Below are positions 18,134 through 28,295 of a stretch of DNA of 64,000 bases, one piece after another (the stretch's first letter is position 1; each line of letters opens with the position of its first letter). The notes beneath the pieces are model-generated. The model was not told the origin of the DNA. It did not search any database and saw only the letters and a program-made list of their open reading frames with translations. The DNA lies in the NCBI GenBank assembly GCA_000687975.1, contig JIAB01000001.1, positions 1,736,001 to 1,800,000 on the forward strand. The letters run 5' to 3'. The position numbers were made by a program, and so were the translations under genes. The stretch comes from Lachnospiraceae bacterium AC2031 (GTDB lineage Bacteria; Bacillota; Clostridia; Lachnospirales; Lachnospiraceae).

Positions 18134-18292
18134 TTGAATATGGAAGCATAGTATGTTATAACTAACAGGAGTTATTCATAACTAATACCCTAATACGCGT
18201 GATGTGACAGATTTACAGTTACTCTGATATCATGGGCATAATCATAAATCTGTCACATTATATTTTTCTTATAAGGTTAGTCAGAACTAACC
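18134..18292 (+). promoter_or_regulatory. Promoter and structured leader of DUF3793-flavodoxin operon
   Basis: TTGAAT at 18134-18139 and TATAAC at 18157-18162 (17-bp spacer) would give a leader of about 135 nt. It contains a 14-bp perfect stem, ATGTGACAGATTTA (18202-18215) with 18245-18258, closing a 29-nt loop and followed by a U-rich TATATTTTTCTT, then a 7-bp dyad GGTTAGT/ACTAACC (18275-18281, 18286-18292) just before the ribosome site GAGGGG. This looks like an attenuator or an operator pair. I do not recognise a known riboswitch class. Confidence 0.5.
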
Positions 18293-18304
18293 AGAGGGGT
18301 AAAA

Positions 18305-18865
18305 ATGTCTGATGAAATGATTGTGGAATTCTGCTCACCCACACTTGCTGGGATTAAGACGGGTAATTTATTCTCGTGTGAATATAGTGACGAAAAACAG
18401 TTAGTGAAGGATTTGAGAAGGGTTAATGGTGTTTTAGTAAAAAAGGGGATTAAGGCAATACCTATAAGGTGTCTGAATCACAGGGTTCTTATCTATCTAT
18501 TTCGTCCATCCTTCCTGGAAAAGGATCTCTGTGATAAGGATGCCGCGAATATGCTGGAAAGACTGGGGTATGACGTAAAGAATATTGATTCATGCGTAAG
18601 ATGCCTTATGAAAAAGCTTGAGCTTATAAACTCCAGTAAGGAATTCCCTCATGAGATTGGTCTTTTTTTAGGCTATCCGATAGAGGATGTGAAAGGATTT
18701 ATAAAGTATAAAGGTGAATGTTCTAAATGTACCGGCTGCTGGAAAGTATACGGCGACGTTATGAAGGCGGAGGTAACATTTGACAGATACAAGAGGTGCA
18801 CAAATGATTATGTGGCTAGGTTTAAGAAGGGTTCAACATTAGACCAGCTGACAGTTTGTGCGTAA
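18305..18865 (+). CDS. DUF3793 family protein
   Basis: This 186-residue cytoplasmic protein is recognised from the conserved C-terminal signature HEIGLFLGYPIEDVKGFIKY followed by C-x2-C-x2-C (CSKCTGCWKVYGD) and the RYKRCT motif. These match DUF3793, a clostridial family commonly next to flavodoxin genes. Several Cys residues (FSC, RCLN, CVRC, CSKC) could bind metal. The biochemical role of the family is not established. Here it is the first gene of an operon with a flavodoxin 67 bp downstream, which fits a role in iron-limited redox metabolism. Confidence 0.85.
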   Translation: MSDEMIVEFCSPTLAGIKTGNLFSCEYSDEKQLVKDLRRVNGVLVKKGIKAIPIRCLNHRVLIYLFRPSFLEKDLCDKDAANMLERLGYDVKNIDSCVRCLMKKLELINSSKEFPHEIGLFLGYPIEDVKGFIKYKGECSKCTGCWKVYGDVMKAEVTFDRYKRCTNDYVARFKKGSTLDQLTVCA

Positions 18866-18932
18866 GTTACTCCTAGGGGTATGGGAGTATTTCTATAATA
18901 CATAGGGGCGAGTCCCTGGAAAGGATAGTTTT

Positions 18933-19355
18933 ATGAGTAAAGTAGCAGTAGTTTTTTGGAGTGCCACAGGTAATACAGAGACCATGGCAAACGCAGTTGC
19001 AGACGGAGCTAAAGCAAAGGGAGCAGAGGTTTCTCTTATCAACGCTTCTGACTTTTCAGCAGCAAATGTAGGCGAGTATGATGCTATAGCATTTGGCTGT
19101 CCTGCAATGGGAGCAGAGGTTCTTGAGGAGACAGAGTTTGATCCAATGTTCACATCTGTAGAAACTTCACTTGGAGGAAAGAAGATTGGTATCTTCGGTT
19201 CCTATGGATGGGGAGATGGACAGTGGATGAGAGACTGGAAGGATCGCTGTGACAGCGCAGGAGCTGCACTTGTAAATGATGGAGTAATGGCTAACAATTC
19301 TCCAGATGATGCAGCACTTGAGGAGTGCAAGGCTCTTGGCGCAGCACTCGCATAA
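18933..19355 (+). CDS. Short-chain flavodoxin
   Basis: This 140-residue flavodoxin has the FMN phosphate-binding loop WSATGNTE at residues 9-16 and the later FMN-contact segments FGCPAMGAE and FGSYGWGDG, as in clostridial flavodoxins. It carries one-electron transfer between redox enzymes in the cytoplasm and usually replaces ferredoxin when iron is scarce. AAAGGA precedes the ATG. It follows the DUF3793 gene, and a small hairpin TACTCC/GGAGTA lies between them. Confidence 0.95.
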   Translation: MSKVAVVFWSATGNTETMANAVADGAKAKGAEVSLINASDFSAANVGEYDAIAFGCPAMGAEVLEETEFDPMFTSVETSLGGKKIGIFGSYGWGDGQWMRDWKDRCDSAGAALVNDGVMANNSPDDAALEECKALGAALA

Positions 19356-19361
19356 TTTCAC

Positions 19362-19448
19362 TAAAAGGGATGAGTAAATCATATGGTTCTCCTTAATCTT
19401 GTGGTAGGGATTAATTGATACGATGTAAATGGTTTACCCATCCTTTTA
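19362..19448 (+). promoter_or_regulatory. Long-range imperfect stem between flavodoxin and enolase
   Basis: TAAAAGGGATGAGTAAA (19362-19378) is nearly complementary to TTTACCCATCCTTTTA (19433-19448), with one bulged G and one A-C mismatch. The right arm lies just before the enolase ribosome site AAGGAAGGAG. It could act as a weak terminator for the flavodoxin operon or a leader structure for enolase. No clear consensus promoter is visible between the genes. Confidence 0.35.
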
Positions 19449-19468
19449 TACAGTAAGGAAGGAGATAA

Positions 19469-20770
<1,302 letters not shown>

Positions 20771-20802
20771 GATTACTTTTTATAATCTATTATCAAAGAG
20801 TT

Positions 20803-21765
20803 ATGAAAAATCGTATGACCAAAGAGGAATTATCCGAATACACAAAAGGGAGAAAAAATCTTCCTGCAAAATATGGCGTACTAGAAATATCTGAAAAGAA
20901 AAGTAAGAGTGATATTTTATATTACGACTGGAATCTTAGTTTTAAAAACGATATGTCTGCAGAACGAGATAATGACAAAGGTAGTGATGAAGTTCAAATC
21001 ATTTTTAATCTTAATCAGGACATAGAGTGGAAAAAGATAAGCAGCCAAACAAAAAAAGAAGAGCCAGTTGTGATGAAACGAGGAGAGGCATGTATCTATA
21101 GATATAGAGAAGAAAGCGCCTCCATGTTATATAAGGGAGGCGTCCTCTTTAAGTTTAAAAGTCTTCAGATGCCAACAGATAGATTCGAACAGCTTCTAGA
21201 GGATTATTTTTCTGAAGATCAATTACGCAGTATAAAGAAGAGTATCTATTCTAAAGTCCAGAAAACTGCTATTACGCCAGAGATGTATCGTACCCTCTCG
21301 GAAATTGATAGCGCTGAAAGATATAGTGAATTCAGTGGTATCTTTCTGGAAGGGAAAATGATAGAGCTTACGGGACTTGTACTATATGGCATATTTCATA
21401 AGAAGGACAACTCAGACCAAAGTCCTTTAATCCTAGATAAAAGAGATACAGCAATCATAGAAAAACTTCGAGAAGATATTCAGCTTAAACCGAACGAAGA
21501 TTATAATCTGGATACGGTGGCTGAAAAACTTGGAATGAGTAAAAGCAAACTGAGTAAGCTTTTCAAAAGCATATATGGAATGCCTGTGCATAGTTATGTT
21601 CAGGATCAGAGACTGGAATATGCTGAGGGGCTTTTTAGATCAGGATGTAAAAATGTAACGGAGGTTGCTGTAAACTCTGGTTATAATAACCTTAGCCATT
21701 TCGCAAAAGCTTTTGCCAGAAAATATGGTACAACTCCCAAAAAGTATTCGATGATGAATCAATAA
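20803..21765 (+). CDS. AraC family transcriptional regulator
   Basis: This 320-residue protein has a C-terminal double HTH (residues about 225-318): YNLDTVAEKLGMSKSKLSKLF, then VTEVAVNSGYNNLSHFAKAF and the family ending KYGTTPKKY. The N-terminal 210 residues show no recognisable sensor motif. The start follows a weak site (AAAGAG); an ATG four codons later is possible. A second AraC gene follows at 21869, and the pair precedes two sets of ABC exporter genes, so activation of those is the likely job. Confidence 0.9.
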   Translation: MKNRMTKEELSEYTKGRKNLPAKYGVLEISEKKSKSDILYYDWNLSFKNDMSAERDNDKGSDEVQIIFNLNQDIEWKKISSQTKKEEPVVMKRGEACIYRYREESASMLYKGGVLFKFKSLQMPTDRFEQLLEDYFSEDQLRSIKKSIYSKVQKTAITPEMYRTLSEIDSAERYSEFSGIFLEGKMIELTGLVLYGIFHKKDNSDQSPLILDKRDTAIIEKLREDIQLKPNEDYNLDTVAEKLGMSKSKLSKLFKSIYGMPVHSYVQDQRLEYAEGLFRSGCKNVTEVAVNSGYNNLSHFAKAFARKYGTTPKKYSMMNQ

Positions 21766-21803
21766 AAAACAAAAATCAAAATGGATTATAAATGACAGTA
21801 TGG

Positions 21804-21832
21804 AGTGGCACATTCGAGACGGATGTGCCACT
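21804..21832 (+). terminator. Hairpin between the two araC genes
   Basis: AGTGGCACAT (21804-21813) pairs with 21823-21832 around a 9-nt loop. The following bases are T-rich but interrupted, so this is either a weak terminator or an operator for the next gene. Confidence 0.5.
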
Positions 21833-21868
21833 ATTATCATGCTTTTCAGAAAATGAGGTGATTCTTCC

Positions 21869-22855
21869 ATGAAAGATAAGGTAATAAGCGAAGTACTAGA
21901 CAGACAGGGGTTTGGTTCAAATGTTCAGCTTGTGGCTGAGGATGAAGGATGCAAGGTTCTCAGGCTCGAGGCGCCTACAGGTGAGGGGTTCATGTCCTTA
22001 TACCTGGTTATGCCTGGGATATATGTAATGTTTAATGACTTTCATCTGGAAGCCTGTGAATCTGAGTTCCAAAACATGGACACAGTATTTTGTATTGATT
22101 ACTGCAGACAGGGAAGAATGGAGCATGATAATGAAACTTTCGGAAGATACTATATGGAATCTGGTGATATCCGTATTGAAAAGAGGACTCATCATGCTGG
22201 AAGCTTTTCCATGCCAACAAAGCATTATCATGGAATTACCATAGGCATTCAGCCAGAACTTGCAGAAGAATCGCTTAAGAGAGAAATGCCTGGTATCAAG
22301 GTTGATATAGGGCTGATCATGGAAAAGTTCTGTGCTACGGATAAGGAATTTCTTCTTAGAAAAGATACGATTCTTAAAAGTGATGAGCCTTTAGACAAAA
22401 TCTTTAATGAACTGTACAGCATTCCTGAAGATATAAGAATAGCTTTCTTTAAAGTGAAGATCATGGAGCTGCTTCTTAGGCTTGAAATGCTGGATACATC
22501 TCTTTATTCATCGGAGAGGGTCTATATACCTGCTAGTCAGGCTGAAAGGATAAAGCATGTTCACAAGTTGATTGTTGATAATCCGGAAAGAAACTTTACT
22601 TCTGAAGAGCTATCCCATAGATTTTCTATTCCTGAATCAACACTAAGAAAGAACTTTCGGATCATTTATGGAAGTCCACTTTATAAATACATAAAAACTT
22701 ACAAGATGAATCTTGCGGCTGGACTTCTTAAGAGTGATGAAAACATCAAGATATCAGATGTTGCTTCAAATGTGGGATATGATAATCCATCAAAATTTGC
22801 AGCAGCATTTAAGGATGTTTTAGGAGTTACTCCAGTGAAATATAGGAATAAATAA
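21869..22855 (+). CDS. AraC family regulator, YbtA-like
   Basis: The protein has 328 residues. Its C-terminal HTH pair (residues about 230-326) contains FTSEELSHRFSIPESTLRKNF and ISDVASNVGYDNPSKFAAAF with the ending LGVTPVKYR. The N-terminal domain carries the pattern KHYHGITIGIQPE, seen in AraC proteins encoded beside YbtP/YbtQ-like exporter pairs. It lies 21 bp before the first exporter gene with a good RBS (GAGGTG), so it probably controls the ABC genes at 22877-26404. The effector might be a metallophore or other small secreted molecule; that is an inference from family context. Confidence 0.9.
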   Translation: MKDKVISEVLDRQGFGSNVQLVAEDEGCKVLRLEAPTGEGFMSLYLVMPGIYVMFNDFHLEACESEFQNMDTVFCIDYCRQGRMEHDNETFGRYYMESGDIRIEKRTHHAGSFSMPTKHYHGITIGIQPELAEESLKREMPGIKVDIGLIMEKFCATDKEFLLRKDTILKSDEPLDKIFNELYSIPEDIRIAFFKVKIMELLLRLEMLDTSLYSSERVYIPASQAERIKHVHKLIVDNPERNFTSEELSHRFSIPESTLRKNFRIIYGSPLYKYIKTYKMNLAAGLLKSDENIKISDVASNVGYDNPSKFAAAFKDVLGVTPVKYRNK

Positions 22856-22876
22856 GTTTTTGAAAGAGGAATGATT

Positions 22877-24631
22877 ATGAGTAAGTCAGATAATTGGTTT
22901 GCCACGCTATTATCTTATGCGAAGGGCAGCGGAAAGCTTCTTGTTTCTTCGGTGATACTTTCGGTGATCAGTCTTGTAGCGGGTATGGTTCCATACTATG
23001 CAATATATAAAATTCTTGATGCATATATCGATGGCAGTCTCGATAAAGATATAGCACTGTTCTGGTCATTAATAGCTTTGGGTATGTATCTGATCAAGGT
23101 ATTGTTTTTTGGATTCTCAACAGGAATTTCTCACTATGTTGCATATAACGTTCTCGAAGGAATGAGACTGAAGGTAGCAGAGGTCTTTATGAAGGCTCCA
23201 CTTGGTGAGGTATATGCACATTCGATCGGTGAGATTAAAGGAATCATAGTAGACAAGATCGAAGAGATAGAACCACCACTTGCGCACTTTGTCCCAGAGG
23301 GATCGGGACATCTGGTTCTTCCGATAGTCAGTTTTATTGCTTTATGTGTGATAGATATAAGAGTTGGACTTGGAGCACTTCTGGCGCTTCCTATAGGTAT
23401 CCTTTTTATGGTGCTTACATTTGTTATTAGTGGTAAGAACCTTACAAAGTATCAGGAAGCTAACGCACATATGAATAGCGTTATAGTTGAGTACATCGAA
23501 GGCATTGAAGTAATCAAAGCCTTTGGAAAGACTGGAGTTAGCTATGAAAAGTATTCAAAGTCTATAACAGACTATAGAGATTTTGTAATCGAATGGATGA
23601 AGGATACATGGGTTACCATGAAGCTTGCTTTTGCCTTTATGCCAGCAACACTTCTTGGTGTAGTACCTATTAGTGTATTCCTTGTAGAAAAGGGTAGTTT
23701 AACAATCTCTGAAATGGCACTAGCTGTAATGCTGGCTATGTCAATGGTAGTTAGTATGGCCAAGCTTGAAGTATTCTCCAACAGTCTTAAAGAGATGGAG
23801 TATACGGTAAATGAGATTCAGAGACTTTTTAATATAAAGACACTTAGCGAACCAGAAAAAGATGTCCTCCCAGAACATTATAATGTGGAGCTTTCCAATG
23901 TTCGCTTTACTTATGATGAAAATGAGGGAGAGGTATTACATGGTATTAACCTTAATCTCCCAGAGGGAAGCTTCACAGCCCTTGTGGGTCCAAGTGGTGG
24001 AGGAAAATCTACGGTCGCAAAGCTTATAGCCAGATTTTGGGAAGTAAGTGATGGAAGCATAAAGATTGGTGGCGTAAATATAAAGGATCTTAAGGTTACA
24101 AGTCTTGCTAATCTGGTAAGCTTTGTTACTCAGGATAATTATTTATTCCAGTGTTCTCTACTTGAAAACATAAGACTAGGTAATCCAAATGCGAGCGATG
24201 AAGAGGTTAAGGCTGCTGCAAGAGCGGCTTGCTGTGAAGAGTTTATTCTTAAACTTCCTGATGGCTACAACACAACAGCAGGTGAAGCTGGAAAGAGACT
24301 GTCAGGTGGAGAAAGACAGCGTATCGCTATAGCAAGAATGATGCTTAAAAATGCCCCTATTGTAATACTTGATGAAGCAACAGCATTTACTGATCCAGAA
24401 AATGAGGACAAGCTTCAGCAGTCTATAGCGGCATTAACTAAAGGAAAAACACTTCTTGTTATTGCACATAGATTATCAACTATTAAAGATGCCGATAATA
24501 TAGTTGTTCTCAGTGATGGAAACATAGAGGCAACAGGAAAACAGGATGAGCTTATGCAGAGCTGCCCTCTTTATAACAGAATGTGGCAGGCACATATTGG
24601 TGCAAAGAACTGGGCGGCAGGAAGAGCATAG
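22877..24631 (+). CDS. ABC exporter, TMD-NBD half-transporter, pair 1 subunit A
   Basis: The protein has 584 residues starting at MSKSDNWF; I prefer ATG 22877 over 22871 because AAAGAGGA lies six bases before it. Six membrane helices (residues about 15-300) are followed by an ATPase domain: Walker A GPSGGGKST, signature LSGGERQR, Walker B IVILDEATAFTDPENE. The DEATAFxDPENE form differs from the usual DEATSALD and recurs in the subunit at 26529. It forms a heterodimer with the product of 24653, 21 bp downstream. It is similar in organisation to YbtP/YbtQ and IrtA/B siderophore-type ABC proteins, but drug or peptide transport is equally possible. Confidence 0.9.
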   Translation: MSKSDNWFATLLSYAKGSGKLLVSSVILSVISLVAGMVPYYAIYKILDAYIDGSLDKDIALFWSLIALGMYLIKVLFFGFSTGISHYVAYNVLEGMRLKVAEVFMKAPLGEVYAHSIGEIKGIIVDKIEEIEPPLAHFVPEGSGHLVLPIVSFIALCVIDIRVGLGALLALPIGILFMVLTFVISGKNLTKYQEANAHMNSVIVEYIEGIEVIKAFGKTGVSYEKYSKSITDYRDFVIEWMKDTWVTMKLAFAFMPATLLGVVPISVFLVEKGSLTISEMALAVMLAMSMVVSMAKLEVFSNSLKEMEYTVNEIQRLFNIKTLSEPEKDVLPEHYNVELSNVRFTYDENEGEVLHGINLNLPEGSFTALVGPSGGGKSTVAKLIARFWEVSDGSIKIGGVNIKDLKVTSLANLVSFVTQDNYLFQCSLLENIRLGNPNASDEEVKAAARAACCEEFILKLPDGYNTTAGEAGKRLSGGERQRIAIARMMLKNAPIVILDEATAFTDPENEDKLQQSIAALTKGKTLLVIAHRLSTIKDADNIVVLSDGNIEATGKQDELMQSCPLYNRMWQAHIGAKNWAAGRA

Positions 24632-24652
24632 AGGCATCGGAGGTAGAAGAAA

Positions 24653-26404
24653 ATGTTTAAAACAGTTAAAAGAATTATAGGTTGGTGCGGTGAGTTTAAA
24701 GCCAGTCTGTTTATAGGTTTTGTCTTTTCATTCTTTTCATCCTGGATGGTTGCAGCTCCTGTGGCATATGCGGGATTCACTATTGGTGGAATTATTGATA
24801 CTACAAAAAAGGGTGAAGCGATTGATAAATCTCTATGGCTAAAGAGTCTGGGAGTCATTACTGCGCTGGTAATTGGAAGATTTATATTTGATTATTTAAA
24901 AGCGAGATTTCATGAAAGGATTGGATATGAGCTCATAGCTCGTGACAGAATTAAGATAGGTGAAGCGCTTAAGAGAGTATCCCTTGGTTATTTTCAGACT
25001 AATGATACAGGTGCGATATTAAATGCAATCACAACAGGACTTCATGCTCTTGAAAATATGGGAATACGAATGGTTGACAACTTTGTCGGAGGATATCTGA
25101 ACTTTATCTGTATACTTATATTTATGATAGTTATCTGTCCAAAGGCAGCCATTATAGCAGTAATTGGTGTTGCAGCTTCCTTTGTTTTCCTCTGCATGAT
25201 ATCCATGCATAGCTCAAAGAACACTAAGGTGCTAAATGAGGAAAATGAGCGTCTTACAAGGGCGGCGCTGGAATACACAAGAGGACTTCCGGTTGTGAAG
25301 TCATTTGGTATGGAAGGTGCTTCTATAGGAGCATTTAGAAATGCGGTAGCAAGTTCAAAAAAGATTGCCCTTAAGATAGAATGGGGCTTTATTCCATATA
25401 ATTGTCTGCATATCTTTGCATTAAAGGTTGCAAGTGTTTGGATGATAATCACTGTTATGTATGCTGGACTAGCAGGAGATATCAGTCTTACAAATGTTAT
25501 CATTGTTTCATTCTTGTCTATGTCTATTTTTGGAACTATAGAACCAATATCAGATAGTGCACATGTCCTTGCAGTAATTAATAATGCATTTGATAAGTTG
25601 GAGGAACTTTCTCAGGGAAATCTTATCGATTCAGAAGGAAGAGATATCAGACCAGATAGTTTTGATATAGAATTTAAGGATGTGGATTTCTCGTACGATA
25701 AAAAGAGAGATATACTAAAGGGCGTATCATTTAATCTTCCAGAGGGAAGTACTACAGCTATTGTAGGTCCATCAGGAAGTGGAAAGACAACGATATGTAA
25801 TCTGATCGCAAGATTTTATGATACAACTTCGGGAAGTATCTCACTTGGAGGGCATAATCTAAGAGAGTATACATGTGATAGTCTGCTTTCTAATATATCT
25901 ATGGTATTTCAGAATGTTTATCTCTTCAATGATACCATCAGAGCAAATATTTGTTTCGGTAGTGATAATGTAACTGAAGAAGAGATGATTGAAGCGGCAA
26001 AGAAAGCCAGATGTCATGATTTTATTATGGAACTCCCAGACGGATACGATACAGTAATCGGTGAAGGAGGCGGTACATTATCTGGTGGACAGAAGCAGAG
26101 AATATCTATTGCAAGAGCTATTCTTAAGGATGCACCTGTTATCATACTTGATGAATCTACAGCAAGTATCGATCCAGAGAATGAGCACTTGATCCAGGGA
26201 GCAATTACTGAATTATCGAAGGGCAAGACAGTGATCATCATAGCTCACAGGCTTGCGACGATTGAGTCAGTAGATCAGATACTAGTGGTAGATAATGGAC
26301 GTATCATTGAAAAAGGAACACATTCAGAGCTTGTGGCGAAGGCCGGTAAATACAGCGATTTCGTTAAGATAAGAGAGAAGGCTGAAAACTGGAAGATAGC
26401 ATAA
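24653..26404 (+). CDS. ABC exporter, TMD-NBD half-transporter, pair 1 subunit B
   Basis: The protein has 583 residues with six N-terminal membrane helices and a C-terminal ATPase: Walker A GPSGSGKTT, signature LSGGQKQR, Walker B VIILDESTASIDPENE. It differs from its partner at 22877 in the D-loop and resembles the subunit at 28296, so the second pair probably arose by duplication of a two-gene unit. RBS GGAGG precedes the ATG. A strong hairpin terminator follows at 26465, separating pair 1 from pair 2. Confidence 0.9.
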   Translation: MFKTVKRIIGWCGEFKASLFIGFVFSFFSSWMVAAPVAYAGFTIGGIIDTTKKGEAIDKSLWLKSLGVITALVIGRFIFDYLKARFHERIGYELIARDRIKIGEALKRVSLGYFQTNDTGAILNAITTGLHALENMGIRMVDNFVGGYLNFICILIFMIVICPKAAIIAVIGVAASFVFLCMISMHSSKNTKVLNEENERLTRAALEYTRGLPVVKSFGMEGASIGAFRNAVASSKKIALKIEWGFIPYNCLHIFALKVASVWMIITVMYAGLAGDISLTNVIIVSFLSMSIFGTIEPISDSAHVLAVINNAFDKLEELSQGNLIDSEGRDIRPDSFDIEFKDVDFSYDKKRDILKGVSFNLPEGSTTAIVGPSGSGKTTICNLIARFYDTTSGSISLGGHNLREYTCDSLLSNISMVFQNVYLFNDTIRANICFGSDNVTEEEMIEAAKKARCHDFIMELPDGYDTVIGEGGGTLSGGQKQRISIARAILKDAPVIILDESTASIDPENEHLIQGAITELSKGKTVIIIAHRLATIESVDQILVVDNGRIIEKGTHSELVAKAGKYSDFVKIREKAENWKIA

Positions 26405-26464
26405 ATACTCATTTGTGTTAATTTTTTATCAAAAATTGTTAGAAATGAAAATATAGAAATACTA

Positions 26465-26510
26465 AAATGCTGTGTGGTTAAATAAGTCTAACCATACAGC
26501 ATTTTTTGTT
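26465..26510 (+). terminator. Terminator between the two exporter pairs
   Basis: A 16-bp stem (26465-26480 with 26489-26504; left arm AAATGCTGTGTGGTTA) contains a single G-U pair, an 8-nt loop and a T-run. It ends only about 20 bp before the next gene, so it may also act as an attenuator with partial read-through into pair 2. Confidence 0.85.
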
Positions 26511-26528
26511 TATAGAAAGGAAAGAAGA

Positions 26529-28271
26529 ATGTTTAAGAAGGTTTCACCATACATTGGGGAGTATAAGAAATATACACTTGCGGCTGTAATCCTTATGGCT
26601 GTAGGAATACTCCTAAATGTAATTCCGTATTTCTTTTTGTATCAGTTATTAGGACCGCTGACCAGAGGGGAAACTTTGGAGGTTGAGTATGCAATCATAC
26701 GAATAATAGCGATTCTTGTCTGTGAGGTATTTTATGCAATTCTCTATATGCAGGGACTTATATATTCACATATAAGTGCTTATAACACATTAAAGAATCT
26801 TAGAATATCTCTGCAGGGTAAGCTTGAGAAACAGCCTCTTGGAAACATCAAGGATATTGGTACGGGACGACTTAAGAAGGTATTTATAGATGATATAGAT
26901 CAGATAGAGCTTTTACTGGCGCATGCAATTCCAGAGGGAATCGCCAATATTTTTATTCCAGTGTTGATAATAGTTCTTATGTTTGTTGCTAACTGGAAGC
27001 TGGGACTTCTGTCTCTTGTGCCGATAGTTGTTGGACTCTTTTCAATGGGCATGATGATGAAGGCTGGTTTTTCAGAAATGAATGCGTACTATGAATCTGC
27101 TACAAAGATGAACAATACCATAATCGAATATGTAAATGGTATGGAGGTTGTTAAGGTATTTAATAAGGACGGTGATTCTTATAAGCGTTTTGGCGAGGTA
27201 GTAAGAAATTACCGTGATTTTACACTTAACTGGTTTAAGGTATGCTGGCCATGGATGGCGGCTTATACAAGTGTCCTTCCTTGCCTTGTGCTACTAATTG
27301 TGCCTATTGGATCTATTATGGTACTTAATGGGTCCATCACATTGGATCGACTCATATTAGTGGTATGTATGTCATTTGCTGTTGGACCTTCATTTTTAAA
27401 GGCACTTAATTTTGCTGGAAAATTCCCTCAGTTGGACTTCAAGATAAATGAACTGGAAAAGCTTTTGGAGCATCCTCCACTTAAGGAAGGTACAGAAAGC
27501 TTCAAAGGAAAAAATCTTGATGTTGAGTTTAAGGATATCCACTTTTCATATGATGAAGCAGAGGTTCTGCATGGAGTTAATCTTTCTTTAAAGCAGGGAG
27601 AGACGACTGCGCTTATAGGAGAATCTGGCAGTGGAAAATCTACCCTTGCGAAACTTTTAGTTCATTATTATGACCTGGACAATGGCTCAATCCGTATAGG
27701 CGGACAGGATATTACTGACATGTCTCTTGAAGCGCTTAATGATCAGGTTGCATATGTGGCTCAGGAGCAGTTCCTCTTTAATACAACTATATACGATAAC
27801 ATACTTATTGGTAAGCCAGATGCAACCAGAGAAGAGGTTCTGGATGCTGCAGCTCGTGCACAGTGTAATGAATTCTTAGAGCGTCTTCCAGAGGGGATAG
27901 ATACTAAGACAGGCGATGGTGGAAAGATGTTATCAGGCGGAGAGAGACAGCGAGTTGCTCTTGCAAGAGCCATCCTTAAGAATGCACCTATTATAGTTTT
28001 GGATGAGGCAACAGCATTTATGGATCCAGAGAATGAGGAGAAAATGAATGCTGCCATAGATGAGATCATTAAGGGTAAGACGGTTATAGTAATAGCTCAT
28101 AGATTATCTACTATAAAGAATGCTGACAAGATATGTGTTATGAAGGAAGGTCAGTGTATTGCGGCTGGCACACATGAAGAACTTCTGGAAACAAGTTCTG
28201 AATATAGGACACTTTGGGATGCTTCAGTCAGTGCAAGTACGTGGAAGATTAGAAACACAGAATCTATCTGA
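26529..28271 (+). CDS. ABC exporter, TMD-NBD half-transporter, pair 2 subunit A
   Basis: The protein has 580 residues starting at MFKKVSPYIGEYKK after GAAAGGAAAGAAG; the upstream in-frame start at 26472 runs through the terminator hairpin and is rejected. Six helices are followed by an ATPase with Walker A GESGSGKST, signature LSGGERQR, and Walker B IIVLDEATAFMDPENE. The DEATAFxDPENE motif marks it as the counterpart of 22877. It pairs with 28296, 24 bp downstream. Expression may depend on read-through or on a promoter inside the hairpin region; I see no consensus -35/-10. Confidence 0.9.
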   Translation: MFKKVSPYIGEYKKYTLAAVILMAVGILLNVIPYFFLYQLLGPLTRGETLEVEYAIIRIIAILVCEVFYAILYMQGLIYSHISAYNTLKNLRISLQGKLEKQPLGNIKDIGTGRLKKVFIDDIDQIELLLAHAIPEGIANIFIPVLIIVLMFVANWKLGLLSLVPIVVGLFSMGMMMKAGFSEMNAYYESATKMNNTIIEYVNGMEVVKVFNKDGDSYKRFGEVVRNYRDFTLNWFKVCWPWMAAYTSVLPCLVLLIVPIGSIMVLNGSITLDRLILVVCMSFAVGPSFLKALNFAGKFPQLDFKINELEKLLEHPPLKEGTESFKGKNLDVEFKDIHFSYDEAEVLHGVNLSLKQGETTALIGESGSGKSTLAKLLVHYYDLDNGSIRIGGQDITDMSLEALNDQVAYVAQEQFLFNTTIYDNILIGKPDATREEVLDAAARAQCNEFLERLPEGIDTKTGDGGKMLSGGERQRVALARAILKNAPIIVLDEATAFMDPENEEKMNAAIDEIIKGKTVIVIAHRLSTIKNADKICVMKEGQCIAAGTHEELLETSSEYRTLWDASVSASTWKIRNTESI

Positions 28272-28295
28272 TAGTGACAGTTAGGAGAAAAAGAT

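Noticed and set aside
18134-18304. FMN riboswitch before flavodoxin genes
   Set aside because: The conserved FMN-aptamer sequence blocks are not present; only simple stems are seen.
26472-26528. Extension of the third exporter subunit upstream of 26529
   Set aside because: It would be translated through the terminator hairpin and has no ribosome site.
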